Source: Cupriavidus necator
GTDB taxonomy: Bacteria > Pseudomonadota > Gammaproteobacteria > Burkholderiales > Burkholderiaceae
Direction of reading: 5' to 3'
NCBI RefSeq assembly: GCF_013141915.1
Contig: NZ_SROX01000002.1
Coordinates: 372,001-436,000, forward strand
DNA: 64,000 nucleotides
Shown here: in pieces, positions 26,333-38,761 of the stretch
Layout of the letters: each line of letters opens with the position of its first letter
How positions within the stretch are numbered: position 1 is the stretch's first letter
Position numbers and translations under genes: made by a program
Notes under the pieces: generated by a model
What the model was told of the DNA's origin: nothing
The model's input: the letters and a program-made list of their open reading frames with translations, nothing else
Databases searched by the model: none

Positions 26333-28153
26333 ATGCAGGCAAGAGCCCGCTCAGCGCAGATGACCTCGCCCCTGGATACCCCGGCCGCCACGCACGACGC
26401 CTTGCCATCCGCGCTTTGGCGTGCGCTCGCCGGGCACCCCCGACGCTTCGTTCTGGTCTCGTTCGGCCTGGCGCTGGCCCTGCTGCTGGGGATGCTGTGG
26501 TGGGGGCTGCTGCTGGCGCAGGGCCGGGAGCTCGAATCGCTCAGGCAGATGCAGGCGCTACGCGCCGGCAGCATCGATGCGCTGCTTCATCTCGAAGCCC
26601 AGCGCCTCCTCAGCCTCAGGAACTTCGCGGAACACCTGTTGGCGCTACCGCGGCACTTGCCGAGGCCCACGGACGCGGATTTGCGCAGCGCGTTCTCTCG
26701 CCGGCACGATCCGGTATGGGCGGTTGCATCGCGCGATACCGCATCGGTCTACGGTTTCGGGCCGGAGCAACTTCATGCCATGCCCGGCTTTGCGCGACAT
26801 GACGAAACGTTGCTGGCTGAAATGACGGTGGCCCGCGGCTTAAGTCATTTGCTGAGCGCCGCGCCGAAGGATCCGGCCTTCCAGCGACGCATGACCTGGA
26901 TATCGAGCAACGGATTGATCGTCACCGCTCCGCCGGTTCCGCAACAGGACGCGGTGGCGTTGCTGCGGCGCTATGGCGCCGCAGCGGCCTTCCGGCAGGG
27001 CCCGACCGCAAACGTTGCCGACGACCACCTGCGCTGGGAAGTGGCAGCCGCTACGGCCGAACCCGACGACATCTCGCTCTTCTTGAGCGTACCGGTCTAT
27101 ACGGAGAAGATGTTGCTCGGCATCGCCATGCTGGAGATTCCCCGAAGCAGCCTCGACGACTACCTGGGCGCCGCGCCTTACCATGAGCTCGCCAGCTATC
27201 TCACCGATCGCAACGGCAAGCTGCTCGCGGCCAGTACCCGCAGGGTACGTCCCGGCGAATCGCTGCATGCCGCGCTCGCCGGCAATTGGCCGCCCGGCGC
27301 CCTGACCGCCATCATCGCGTCGGCCTCTGGCCTGGAAGCGGACGGCAGCGGCCATCAATTGCTGGTCCGATCCATTGCCCGCGGCAACCTGCGGATGGTC
27401 GATGAAGTGTCGACCCGGAAGTTACTGGCGGCCAGCGCCGCGCGCCTCGGCGGCGTGGTTGGCGCCGCGGCGCTGGCACTGGTCATCCTGCTGGGCATCA
27501 CGCTCGCCATCGTCCATACCTTGTTCAAGCACTATCAGGCGCGCGGGGAAGCGCTGCGCAGCCTGGCGGAGACCGATGCGCTGACCGGGCTGGCCAATCG
27601 CCGCACCTTTGCCCACCGGTTCGACGCGTGGGCGGCGCAGGGCAAGCACCGGCACATGCCGCTCTCCGTGATCCTGCTCGATATCGACCATTTCAAGAAG
27701 ATCAACGACCACTGGGGGCATGCGAGCGGCGATGCGGTGCTGCGCGCGCTGTCGGACGCGCTGCGCGGCAATGTGCGCAAGGACGACCTGCCTGCACGGC
27801 TTGGCGGCGAGGAATTCGCGGTGCTGCTGCCGGGCACTGATATCGACAGTGCGGCCGCTGTTGCCGAGCAGCTCAGGCTGATCCTGCAGGCCCTGCGTTG
27901 CCGGCCCGCCGAGGATGCCCGCCTGATGAAGGATATCCGCTTTACCGCATCGTTCGGCGTGGCTGAAATGCAAGCCGACCACGCCAGCGCACGCGATGCG
28001 CTGGTGATGATCGCCGACCAGCGGCTCTATGCAGCGAAGACGGGCGGGCGTAACCGCGTGGTATCGCGCCGGCCAGCAGACGGCAGCAATGAAGAAGCCC
28101 GCACAAGCGGGCTCCACGGTGAAACTTGCCAGACGGAGAACGGCAGGCGTTAG
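26333..28153 (+). CDS. Membrane diguanylate cyclase with large periplasmic sensor domain
   Basis: A 606-residue protein. A TM helix (about 39-63) is followed by a ~305-residue periplasmic Cache/CHASE-like domain, a second TM helix (about 372-398) and a GGDEF domain with GGEEF near residue 491. [20 protein letters not shown] precedes it, and the I-site RKDD lies five residues before GGEEF. There is no EAL. ATG 26333 has no clear ribosome site; ATG 26360 is an alternative. The stop overlaps the ssb stop by 3 bp (convergent). Confidence 0.87.
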   Translation: MQARARSAQMTSPLDTPAATHDALPSALWRALAGHPRRFVLVSFGLALALLLGMLWWGLLLAQGRELESLRQMQALRAGSIDALLHLEAQRLLSLRNFAEHLLALPRHLPRPTDADLRSAFSRRHDPVWAVASRDTASVYGFGPEQLHAMPGFARHDETLLAEMTVARGLSHLLSAAPKDPAFQRRMTWISSNGLIVTAPPVPQQDAVALLRRYGAAAAFRQGPTANVADDHLRWEVAAATAEPDDISLFLSVPVYTEKMLLGIAMLEIPRSSLDDYLGAAPYHELASYLTDRNGKLLAASTRRVRPGESLHAALAGNWPPGALTAIIASASGLEADGSGHQLLVRSIARGNLRMVDEVSTRKLLAASAARLGGVVGAAALALVILLGITLAIVHTLFKHYQARGEALRSLAETDALTGLANRRTFAHRFDAWAAQGKHRHMPLSVILLDIDHFKKINDHWGHASGDAVLRALSDALRGNVRKDDLPARLGGEEFAVLLPGTDIDSAAAVAEQLRLILQALRCRPAEDARLMKDIRFTASFGVAEMQADHASARDALVMIADQRLYAAKTGGRNRVVSRRPADGSNEEARTSGLHGETCQTENGRR

Positions 28154-28704
28154 AACGGGATATCGTCGTCCATATCCTCGAAGCCATTCGACGCCGGCTG
28201 CTGCGGCCGGCGCGCCGCGCCACCGCCCTGGCCGCCGCCCTGACCACCCTGACCACCCTGGCTGCGCCCGCCGCCGTAGCCGCCGCCCGACGCTTCGCGG
28301 CTGTAGCCACCGCCACCGCCAGCGCCGCCGCCGTAGCCGCCTTCGTCACCGCCAGCGCCAGCGCCGCCCTGGCGCGAGCCCAGCATCTGCATCTGGTCGG
28401 CAACGATTTCGGTCGAGTACTTGTCCTGGCCGGACTGGTCCTGCCACTTGCGGGTGCGGATGCGGCCCTCGATATAGACCGACGAACCCTTGCGCAGGTA
28501 CTGGGCGGCGATCTCGGCCAGCTTGCCGAACATCGCCACGCGGTGCCATTCGGTGGCTTCCTTCATCTCGCCGGACTGCTTGTCCTTGTAGCGGTCGGTG
28601 GTGGCCAGGCGCAAGTTGGTGACGGCGTCGCCGCTGGGCATGTAGCGCGTTTCCGGGTCTGCGCCGAGGTTGCCGACGAGAATGACTTTGTTGACCGATG
28701 CCAT
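28150..28704 (-). CDS. ssb: Single-stranded DNA-binding protein SSB
   Basis: A 184-residue protein. The OB fold spans residues 1-110 ([32 protein letters not shown]). A long Gly/Gln-rich disordered linker follows, then the acidic tip MDDDIPF that recruits repair and replication partners. GGAG lies upstream of the ATG. Coats ssDNA at forks and repair sites. uvrA lies 1.7 kb away on the other strand, separated by an MFS gene; in many genomes uvrA and ssb are adjacent and divergent. Confidence 0.96.
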   Translation of the reverse strand: MASVNKVILVGNLGADPETRYMPSGDAVTNLRLATTDRYKDKQSGEMKEATEWHRVAMFGKLAEIAAQYLRKGSSVYIEGRIRTRKWQDQSGQDKYSTEIVADQMQMLGSRQGGAGAGGDEGGYGGGAGGGGGYSREASGGGYGGGRSQGGQGGQGGGQGGGAARRPQQPASNGFEDMDDDIPF

Positions 28705-28797
28705 GTGAATGTTCTCCAAAAGCCACGCGCGGTGTTGAAAAGCGTGGCAATACGATGACGGTAAAAGCGGGTTGTAGTGTGACGCGATACGGCGGCG

Positions 28798-28837
28798 ACG
28801 TAAACGAAACCACGTAAACGAAACAACGTAAACGAAC
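28798..28837. repeat. Three tandem 14-bp repeats upstream of ssb
   Basis: ACGTAAACGAAACC (28798-28811), ACGTAAACGAAACA (28812-28825) and ACGTAAACGAAC (28826-28837) have a strict 14-bp period. They lie 94-133 bases upstream of the ssb start and read TTTCGTTTACGT on the ssb strand. The spacing recalls iteron-like or multi-operator arrays. Confidence 0.85.
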
Positions 28838-28931
28838 ATCGCGCCCCCGCCAGGATGCCGGGTGGCGCGATGATGCTAGGCCTCTTTCGGGCCCGAATGC
28901 TTTACGAAGTGATGCGAAGCCGGGAGCAGGA

Positions 28932-30182
28932 TCAGGCCGCGGTGGCCGGTGCGGCTTGCTGGCCCCGTGCCGGCGGCGCCTTCATGCTCCACGCGATTAT
29001 AAGCCAGAGCAACAGCACCGCCGCGCAGCCCACGAATACGGCGCTGCGGCCCTCGTGCTTGAGCAGCCAGCCGCCGGCGGCACCACCCAGGAACAGGCCC
29101 AGCGCCTGGGTGGTGTTGTAGACGCCGAGCGCCGCGCCGCGCGCGGCCGCGGCGTAGCGCGACACCAGCGACGGCTGCATCGCCTCCAGCACGTTGAAGG
29201 CGACAAAGAACAGCAGCAAGACCCCGACGATCGCCCACAGGCCATGCACCGCGGCAAACAGCAGCTGCACCGCGGTCATCAGCGCGACCGCGCCCAGCAG
29301 CACCGGGCGCACGCGGCCGTAGCGCTCGGCTGCCATCATCGGGCCCAGCATCAGCACGAACGACACCAGCACCACCGGCAGGTAGACCTTCCAGTGCTGG
29401 TCCAGCGGCATGCCGGCATCGGCCAGCATCGCCGGCACCACCATGAACATCGCCACCTGCGACGCATGCAGCGCCAGCACGCCCACGTTGAGGCGCGCCA
29501 GGTCGGCATTGAGCAGCACCTTGCGGAACGGCAGGCGCACCGGGTGCGGCGGCGGCGGGGTCGGCACCAGGAACACCGTCACGCCGATGGCGATCACGCC
29601 CAGCACCGACATCAGCCCGAAGATGCCGGACATGCCGATGCTGTGCAGCAGTGGCGAGGCAATCACCAGCGACAACGCGAAGGTCAGCCCGATGCTGCCG
29701 CCCACCATCGCCATGGCCTTGGTGCGATGGCGCTCGCGGGTCAGGTCAGCGATGCAGGCGGTGATCGCGGCCGAGATCGCGCCCATGCCCTGCAGCGCGC
29801 GCCCGGCAATGATGCCGGAGAGCGTGTCGGAAAACGCGGCCACCAGGCCGCCGGCGATGAACAGCAGCAGGCCCGCCACCATCACCGGCTTGCGCCCGAT
29901 GCGGTCGGACAGCCAGCCCAGCGGGATGTGCAGGAAGGCCTGCATCAGGCCGTAGATGCCCATGGCCAGGCCCACGCGCTGGGCGTCGTGCCCATCGGGC
30001 AGTCCGCGGGCGTATTCGGCAAAGACAGGCAGGATCAGGAACAGGCCCAGCATGCGCAGCGCAAAGATGCTGGCCAGCGATATCGCGGCGCGCAGTTCGG
30101 CGCGCGTCATGCGTTCGCGCGTGGGGGCTTGGGATGCGTCGGCGGCACCCGTATCCGGAGAAGAAGACTGGATCGACGGCAT
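28932..30182 (-). CDS. Major facilitator superfamily transporter (YajR-like)
   Basis: A 416-residue protein with 12 predicted membrane helices. MFS motif A GWLSDRIGRKPVMVAG lies near residue 90, and motif C-like GGSIGLTFALSLVIASP near 160. The sequence resembles the YajR/drug-resistance subgroup but lacks YajR's C-terminal YAM domain (it stops after helix 12). It is inserted between ssb and uvrA and divergent from uvrA. Substrate unknown. Confidence 0.87.
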   Translation of the reverse strand: MPSIQSSSPDTGAADASQAPTRERMTRAELRAAISLASIFALRMLGLFLILPVFAEYARGLPDGHDAQRVGLAMGIYGLMQAFLHIPLGWLSDRIGRKPVMVAGLLLFIAGGLVAAFSDTLSGIIAGRALQGMGAISAAITACIADLTRERHRTKAMAMVGGSIGLTFALSLVIASPLLHSIGMSGIFGLMSVLGVIAIGVTVFLVPTPPPPHPVRLPFRKVLLNADLARLNVGVLALHASQVAMFMVVPAMLADAGMPLDQHWKVYLPVVLVSFVLMLGPMMAAERYGRVRPVLLGAVALMTAVQLLFAAVHGLWAIVGVLLLFFVAFNVLEAMQPSLVSRYAAAARGAALGVYNTTQALGLFLGGAAGGWLLKHEGRSAVFVGCAAVLLLWLIIAWSMKAPPARGQQAAPATAA

Positions 30183-30279
30183 TGCGATCGTGGGATCGTG
30201 TGGATTCGGGATGGGGCTGGTTGCCGGTGGGCGGCAACGGTCGGGTCCGCTCGTGGCCGGACAACCCCGGAAACCGAAG

Positions 30280-30295
30280 TTGGGTATATTAACAG
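30280..30295. promoter_or_regulatory. LexA-like box in the uvrA/MFS intergenic region
   Basis: TTGG-GTATATTA-ACAG fits the CTGT-N8-ACAG SOS box with an AT-rich core and a perfect right half; the left half has two mismatches. It lies 112 bp before the uvrA ATG. uvrA is an SOS gene in many proteobacteria. Confidence 0.5.
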
Positions 30296-30406
30296 GTTTG
30301 CTCCTTCGCGCTTCCCGGGTCACCTGGCCATGCCAGCTGCCCTCAGAGGTGCGCCCGGGCGCGCATTCCGGCCGGGGCGGCCTGCCTGGCGACGACTTTT
30401 CGGCAT

Positions 30407-33268
<2,862 letters not shown>

Positions 33269-33456
33269 GGCCTCGGGAATTTTCTTGCGATGCCCCGGTA
33301 AGAATCCTCGGACTGGCCCGCATCAGCGGTTAAGTTAATTGCCTTGCATCAAGATGTGGTGACATTGATGGCTTAGGCGCTCGCTCCATCTCCTAACGTG
33401 AGGATATGGACGTGTCCCATCACGTCCTTCCTTTACTGAGCAACGAGGAGACGCCG

Positions 33457-34188
33457 ATGCGAAGTCGAATTCAGTATGCGCTCAAGATCACCGCGCTCGG
33501 GGCTGCGGCAAGCATGACATCCGCCCTTGCGCAGAATGCGCCTGACAATGCGATACCCAATGCCGATGGGTCCCGTACCATCCTGCGGTCGCAACAATTG
33601 CCTGAAGCCAATGAGCGCCACGCGCGCTGGTGCAGACTGCACGGCGGGGTAGACATCACCAATGACGGCGACGTGACGCTCGGTCAGAAGACGCTGGATG
33701 CAGTGGTCTGCCGGCGGCTAGATCCTTCCGCGCGGGGATTCTCCGGCGCCTATATCCCCAAGAGTCTCGACAAGAACGTCATCTCGCCCGACGCTGAGAT
33801 GGAGAAGGCGCCCTTCATCATTCCGCAGTCCCCGCGGATGTCGCCCGAACAGGACGGCCGCTTGGCCCCCCATTCATCGGCTGTAGTTCCTACCATCAGC
33901 GTCTACCCCAACAACGGCTATACCACTAAGAGAGACACCCTCTTCTATCCCGCTTCCTACGCAATCTTCTATGATTTCACAGGCAGCCCTAAAGGACGCG
34001 TCGTATCGAAGATTCCTTCATTGGGATGCCAATGGAGCTGGGAAGGTCTGATCCAATGGAATCCGCACCAAGTCGATGGCTTCACCGCCTGCATGGCGCC
34101 ATCGTTTCAAGCAGTGGTTGGAACCAATATCGAAGCATGTGTGGGCTTGTGGTGCGCGCGCGGTGAAGGGTCTTTTGTCGTTGAATAG
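33457..34188 (+). CDS. Orphan secreted hypothetical protein with lower GC
   Basis: A 243-residue protein. GAGGAG lies six bases before ATG 33457 and gives a clean signal peptide ending TSALAQ, so the upstream ATG at 33406 is rejected. The mature part has several cysteines, Tyr/Phe-rich strands (SVYPNNGYTTKRDTLFYPAS) and a C-terminal CVGLWCARGEG. Codon use is visibly less GC-biased than in uvrA next door. No family recognised. Possible acquired or lineage-specific gene. Confidence 0.7.
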   Translation: MRSRIQYALKITALGAAASMTSALAQNAPDNAIPNADGSRTILRSQQLPEANERHARWCRLHGGVDITNDGDVTLGQKTLDAVVCRRLDPSARGFSGAYIPKSLDKNVISPDAEMEKAPFIIPQSPRMSPEQDGRLAPHSSAVVPTISVYPNNGYTTKRDTLFYPASYAIFYDFTGSPKGRVVSKIPSLGCQWSWEGLIQWNPHQVDGFTACMAPSFQAVVGTNIEACVGLWCARGEGSFVVE

Positions 34189-34258
34189 CCTTGTCACACC
34201 GAAGGCCAACGGCGCGGTACTAGCCTTGGCAGCCGGCGGCAACGTCCACAGCCCGCTT

Positions 34259-34852
34259 TCAATCCAACCCGGTAGCCGGCAACACCCGCGTGCGCCGCGC
34301 CGTACCGTCCTGCTGCAACTCGATCACCACACCACCACCGCTGTCGGCACCATGGCCTGTCAGCGCGGTGATCACCACCTGGTGCGTGACCATCAGGTAA
34401 GGCCCGCCGCGCGGGTCGAGCCCGTCGATCAGCCGCGACAGCTGCGCCACCTGCGCGTCGCGGCGCTGCGCCTCTGCGCCGAAGAATGAATTGAGCAGCG
34501 GCTGCACCTGTACCGGCGCCAGCCCCATCAGGCGCGCCGTGTCCAGGCAGCGACACCATGCACTGCTCCACACCTGCGTCGGCCCGAAGCCAGCCGCCTT
34601 CCAGCTTGCCCCCAGCCGTGCCGCCTGCTCGCGTCCGCGCGCGTCGAGGTTGCGCTGGGTGGCGCAATCGGCCAGCGGGAACCCGGGCGGGTCGCCCACG
34701 CCCGGCGCGCTGGCATGGCGCAGCACCACCACGACATTGGGGTGCCGCAGCTCGGTCACTGCGATCTCGCGCTGTGATGCCGGAGCGACCTGTGCGGCAG
34801 CAAGCGTCGGGACCATGGCAAGCAGCGCAAGCCATCTGCAAAAGGCGGGCAT
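34259..34852 (-). CDS. Secreted histidine-phosphatase superfamily protein
   Basis: A 197-residue protein with a signal peptide ending PTLAAAQ. The branch-1 catalytic motif is LRHASAPG, with Arg45 and the nucleophile His46. The second histidine is probably in YLMVTHQVVITALTGHG. The usual RHGE/RHAQ is RHAS here. It is a short SixA/phosphoglycerate-mutase-like phosphatase exported to the periplasm. Substrate unknown. Confidence 0.8.
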   Translation of the reverse strand: MPAFCRWLALLAMVPTLAAAQVAPASQREIAVTELRHPNVVVVLRHASAPGVGDPPGFPLADCATQRNLDARGREQAARLGASWKAAGFGPTQVWSSAWCRCLDTARLMGLAPVQVQPLLNSFFGAEAQRRDAQVAQLSRLIDGLDPRGGPYLMVTHQVVITALTGHGADSGGGVVIELQQDGTARRTRVLPATGLD

Positions 34853-34967
34853 CGGCGGCTCCGGTGATGGGCCAACCCCTCCGGTTATAGCAGGCGCCGG
34901 CTTGCTTTCGCCACCTCGCGCCCTACCATGAACCGGACGGCGACACGCATCGCACAGGAGCCCAGCC

Positions 34968-35453
34968 ATGGAACTGACGGTCGTACCGGTCACCAAGCCG
35001 GAAGCCACTAACTTCATCCTGGGGCAGTCGCACTTCATCAAGACTGTCGAAGACCTGCACGAAGCGCTGGTAAGCACGGTGCCCGGCATCCGCTTCGGAC
35101 TGGCGTTCTGCGAGGCCTCGGGCAAGCGCCTGGTGCGTTGGTCGGGCACCGACGAGAGCCTGATCGACCTCGCCTGCGAGAACGCGCGCGCGATCGGCGC
35201 GGGGCACAGCTTCCTGATCTTCCTCGGCGACGGCTTCTTTCCGGTGAACGTGCTGGGTGCGGTGCGGGCGGTGCCGGAGGTGTGCCGGATCTACTGCGCC
35301 ACGGCCAACCCGACGCAGGTGATCGTGGCACAGACCGATGCCGGGCGCGGTGTCATGGGCGTGATCGATGGCGCCTCGCCGCTGGGGATAGAGACGGAGG
35401 CCGATGTGGCCGAGCGCAAGGCGCTGTTGCGCAAGATCGGCTACAAGCTGTAG
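34968..35453 (+). CDS. Adenosine-specific kinase family protein (PF04008)
   Basis: A 161-residue protein. The sequence matches the family first described in archaea and bacteria as DUF355/adenosine-specific kinase: NFILGQSHFIKTVEDLHEAL, FGLAFCEASGKRLVRWSGTD, IYCATANPTQVIVAQTD. AGGAG precedes the ATG. Enzymatic function in proteobacteria is not well established. Confidence 0.82.
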   Translation: MELTVVPVTKPEATNFILGQSHFIKTVEDLHEALVSTVPGIRFGLAFCEASGKRLVRWSGTDESLIDLACENARAIGAGHSFLIFLGDGFFPVNVLGAVRAVPEVCRIYCATANPTQVIVAQTDAGRGVMGVIDGASPLGIETEADVAERKALLRKIGYKL

Positions 35454-35462
35454 CCGCGCCGC

Positions 35463-37142
35463 TCAGGACCGCGCTGCCTGTACGGTCGAAACAGGCGGCA
35501 CATCGTCTTCCTTCATCCGGCTGCGGTTAAGCACGCCGGCCTGCTCCAGTACCGGATAGGAAGTCGCGCAGAACAGAGAATTCAGCCGCTTCAGCTCGCT
35601 GATCACGTCCAGGTGCAGCGAGCTGGTCTCGATGCTTTCCGCGGTTTGCACCGCCACGCGCTGCAGATGGGTGCGCGCGTACTTGCGCTCCAATTCGCGG
35701 AAGTTCGCCTTCTCCGCCATCAGCGCCTGCGCGCTCTTGAGGTCGCCGTTGAGAAACACCGACAAACCCAGCCGCAGGTTGGCGACCAGGCGCGCGTGCA
35801 TTTCGGCGATCTCCTGCATGCCGGCCTCGGAGAACATCAGGTTGTGGGCGATCTTCTTGTCCTTGGTGTCGAGCAGGATGCGCTCGATGATATCGCCAGC
35901 GTGCTCCAGGTTGATGGTGAGCGAGATGATCTCGGTCCAGCGCTGGCCGTCGCGCTCGTCCAGCGCTTCCAGGCTGATGCGGGTCAGGTAGAGCTTGATC
36001 GCGGTGTAGAGGTCGTCGACCTCGTTGTCGATGCGGCAGGTGGCGGTGGCCAGCTTGGCATCGTTGGTGCGCAGCACGCGCAGCATGTTGTCCAGCATCT
36101 GCTCGATGCGGTCGCCAATGCGCAGCACCTCGCGCGCGGCGTTGGACAGCGCCAGCGCGGGCGTGGACAGCGCGGCGGTATCGAGATGCCGCGGCGTGAC
36201 CTGGCTGTCGCCGGTATTGCGCCCCGGCAGCACGCGCTCGCACAGCCGCGCCAGCGGCGCCGTGGCGCCGAGCAGCAGCACCGCCAGCGCGACATTGAAC
36301 AGCAGGTGGAAGTTGACGATCAGCCGTTGCGGCTCATGGTCGACCAGCGCCAGCAGTTCCTCGGCCTGGCCCAGCAGTGGCAGCGCGATCAGGCAGCCAA
36401 GCAGGCGCGACAGCAGGTTGCCCAGGGTCACGCGCTTGCCCGGCTGGTTATTGCCGGAAGTGGTCAGCAGCGCCGACACGCCCGAGCCCAGGTTGGCCCC
36501 CAGCACCAGCGCCAGCGCCACGTGGATCGACACCACGCCAGCCGAGGCCAGCGCGCCGCAGAACAGCACCACGGCCAGGCTGGAATAGCACAGGATGGTC
36601 AGGAAGGCCCCGACCAGCATGTCCAGCCCCGAATCACCGGTCAGCGAGGCGAACAGCACCTTGACGCCCGCGGCCTGCACCACCGGCCGGGTCGCGATCG
36701 AGATCAGTTCCAGCGCCAGCGTGATCAGGCCCAGGCCGATCAGCACGCGGCCCACATGGCCGGGCTTGCTGCCCTTCCAGGTCAGGTGGCAGATCACGCC
36801 GACGAAGATCAGCAGCGGCGACAGCCACGACAGGTCCAGCGAGAACACCTGCACCATCAGCGCGGTGCCGACGTTGGCGCCCAGCATGATCGCCAGCGCC
36901 GGCGCCACGGCAATCAGGCCCTGGCCGACGAAGGAACTGACGATGACCGCGGTGGCATTGCTGCTCTGGACCAGGCCGGTGACGCCCAGGCCAGCAAGAA
37001 AGGCGGTGAAGCGGTTGGAGACGCTGGTCGACAGCACGTGGCGCAGGTTGGCGCCGTAGACGCGCAGGATGCCGACCTTGACGATGTTGGTGCCCCAGAC
37101 GAGCAGGGCAACGCCTGATAACAGGTGAAGGAGAACGCCCAT
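35463..37142 (-). CDS. Na/Pi cotransporter family protein with PhoU-like C-terminus
   Basis: A 559-residue protein. Two inverted PNaS repeats in the membrane half are marked by GLVQSSNATAVIVSSFVGQG (near residue 55) and the weaker GANLGSGVSALLTTSG. A C-terminal helical PhoU-like domain runs from about 340. Related to NptA/YjbB, which move phosphate with sodium. The second repeat lacks a clear QSSxxT. AAGGCG precedes the ATG. Confidence 0.87.
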   Translation of the reverse strand: MGVLLHLLSGVALLVWGTNIVKVGILRVYGANLRHVLSTSVSNRFTAFLAGLGVTGLVQSSNATAVIVSSFVGQGLIAVAPALAIMLGANVGTALMVQVFSLDLSWLSPLLIFVGVICHLTWKGSKPGHVGRVLIGLGLITLALELISIATRPVVQAAGVKVLFASLTGDSGLDMLVGAFLTILCYSSLAVVLFCGALASAGVVSIHVALALVLGANLGSGVSALLTTSGNNQPGKRVTLGNLLSRLLGCLIALPLLGQAEELLALVDHEPQRLIVNFHLLFNVALAVLLLGATAPLARLCERVLPGRNTGDSQVTPRHLDTAALSTPALALSNAAREVLRIGDRIEQMLDNMLRVLRTNDAKLATATCRIDNEVDDLYTAIKLYLTRISLEALDERDGQRWTEIISLTINLEHAGDIIERILLDTKDKKIAHNLMFSEAGMQEIAEMHARLVANLRLGLSVFLNGDLKSAQALMAEKANFRELERKYARTHLQRVAVQTAESIETSSLHLDVISELKRLNSLFCATSYPVLEQAGVLNRSRMKEDDVPPVSTVQAARS

Positions 37143-37352
37143 GGTGCGCCTTTGTGTGACCGGTGCCGAATACTGAACGGAGGCTCCGCCCGGTCATCGT
37201 GTCGTTGTCAAGGGCTCATTATGCGCCTGGGCCCCGGCACCGGCAACGCCATGGCCCCGCGCTGCGGGCCGCTTGCAACACGGCAGCGCCGCCGTCGGCA
37301 GCCACGGCGACGATGCGGCAGCGCAGCGTGCGCCGGCTGCGAGCGGCGCGGC

Positions 37353-37964
37353 TCAGGGCAGCGCGACCTTGATGCCGAGCCCGACGAAGATGGCCCCGGC
37401 GGCCCGGTCCAGCCAGCGCCCCGTGGCCGGCCGGCGGCGCAGCCATCCGCCCAGCCAGCCCGCGCACAGCCCGAACAGCGAGAACACCACCGCGGTCTCC
37501 AGCATGAAGACCACCCCCAGCAGCAGGAACTGCAGCCCGGGGTGCGCCGCATCGGCACGCACGAACTGCGGCAGGAACACCAGGAAGAACAGTGTCACCT
37601 TGGGGTTCATCATGTTGCCCAGCACACTTTGGCGGAACACGCGCGCCAGCGGCACGGCGTCGACATCGCCGCCCTGTGCCAGCCCACCCTTCGCCCGCAG
37701 CGCCTGGATGCCGATCCAGATCAGGTAGGCGGCGCCGGCGTACTTGATCAGCTGGAACGCCAGCGGCGACGAGCGCAGCACCGCGGCCAGCCCGACCGCG
37801 GCAATCACGGTATGGAACAGGCATCCGACCGAAAAGCCCAGCGCCGCCACCAGTCCCGCGCGCCGCCCCTGCGCCATGCCGCGCGCCAGCACCTGCAGGT
37901 TGTCCGGCCCGGGGGCCACGGTCACGGCGACGGAGGTCAGCAGGAACAGCAGCAAGTCAGGCAT
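37353..37964 (-). CDS. LysE/RhtB-family amino-acid exporter
   Basis: A 203-residue protein with six predicted helices. The family signature TVAPGPDNLQVLARGMAQGRR lies near the N-terminus, and GNMMNPKVTLFFLVFLPQFV in the middle. AAGGAA lies upstream of the ATG. Exports an amino acid or derivative; substrate not predictable. Last of two minus-strand genes, 40 bp downstream of apt. Confidence 0.9.
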   Translation of the reverse strand: MPDLLLFLLTSVAVTVAPGPDNLQVLARGMAQGRRAGLVAALGFSVGCLFHTVIAAVGLAAVLRSSPLAFQLIKYAGAAYLIWIGIQALRAKGGLAQGGDVDAVPLARVFRQSVLGNMMNPKVTLFFLVFLPQFVRADAAHPGLQFLLLGVVFMLETAVVFSLFGLCAGWLGGWLRRRPATGRWLDRAAGAIFVGLGIKVALP

Positions 37965-38004
37965 GAAAATTCCTTGCGAGGGTTTCGGTGCGGGCACGCA
38001 TCGC

Positions 38005-38577
38005 TCAGTGCCCCTCGAACTTGCACACGGTGAACAACGGCAGACCGGCGCCGTGCAGCAGCTTCGATCCGCCCAGTTCCGGCAGGTCGACGATGGCGGC
38101 ACCCTCCACCACCGTCGCACCCAGGCGCTCCAGCAGCTTGCGTCCGGCCATCATGGTGCCGCCGGTGGCGATCAGGTCGTCGACCAGCAGCACGCGGTCG
38201 CCGGCCTTGCAGGCGTCGGCGTGGATCTCGACCGTGGCACTGCCGTACTCCAGTTCGTATTCCTCGGCCACGGTCTGGAACGGCAGCTTGCCCTTTTTGC
38301 GGATCGGCACGAACCCCAGGTTCAGCTCATACGCGACGATCGCGCCCAGGATAAAGCCGCGCGCATCGATGCCGGCGACCAGGTCCAGTTGCGCATCCAT
38401 ATAGCGGTGCACGAACACGTCGATCAGCACGCGCAGGGTCTTGGGGTTCTGCAGCAGCGGCGTGATGTCGCGGAACATCACGCCCGGCTGGGGCCAGTCC
38501 GGCACGGTTCGGATGCGCTCGCGCAGGTAGCCGGTGACGTCGCCAAGGTCGGGGGACTGGGTGATGGAATCTGCCAT
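38005..38577 (-). CDS. apt: Adenine phosphoribosyltransferase
   Basis: A 190-residue protein. The PRPP-binding loop is [14 protein letters not shown] (about residue 127), the hood region [11 protein letters not shown], and the N-terminus contains [12 protein letters not shown]. It makes AMP from adenine and PRPP in the cytosol (purine salvage). The prs gene supplying PRPP is at 59706. Divergent from the DJ-1-like gene. Confidence 0.96.
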   Translation of the reverse strand: MADSITQSPDLGDVTGYLRERIRTVPDWPQPGVMFRDITPLLQNPKTLRVLIDVFVHRYMDAQLDLVAGIDARGFILGAIVAYELNLGFVPIRKKGKLPFQTVAEEYELEYGSATVEIHADACKAGDRVLLVDDLIATGGTMMAGRKLLERLGATVVEGAAIVDLPELGGSKLLHGAGLPLFTVCKFEGH

Positions 38578-38761
38578 GGAGGTCGGGGAACGAAGGCGCG
38601 GCGCGCCGGTAAGAAAGCGGTGGCAGCCGGATGCGGCCGGCGCGGTAGCCAGTTACCACCCGCGCCACCGGGCCGCCAAGCAAAATGGCCAGACCGGCGG
38701 CCCGGACCGGCCTGCCGCGTCCGGCACCCGCCGGACACCCGTAACCATACAGGAGACCACG

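Noticed and set aside
28150-28400. Gly-rich repeats in the ssb 3' region as a satellite or CRISPR-like repeat
   Set aside because: They encode the disordered Gly/Gln linker of SSB and vary codon by codon; no spacer pattern.
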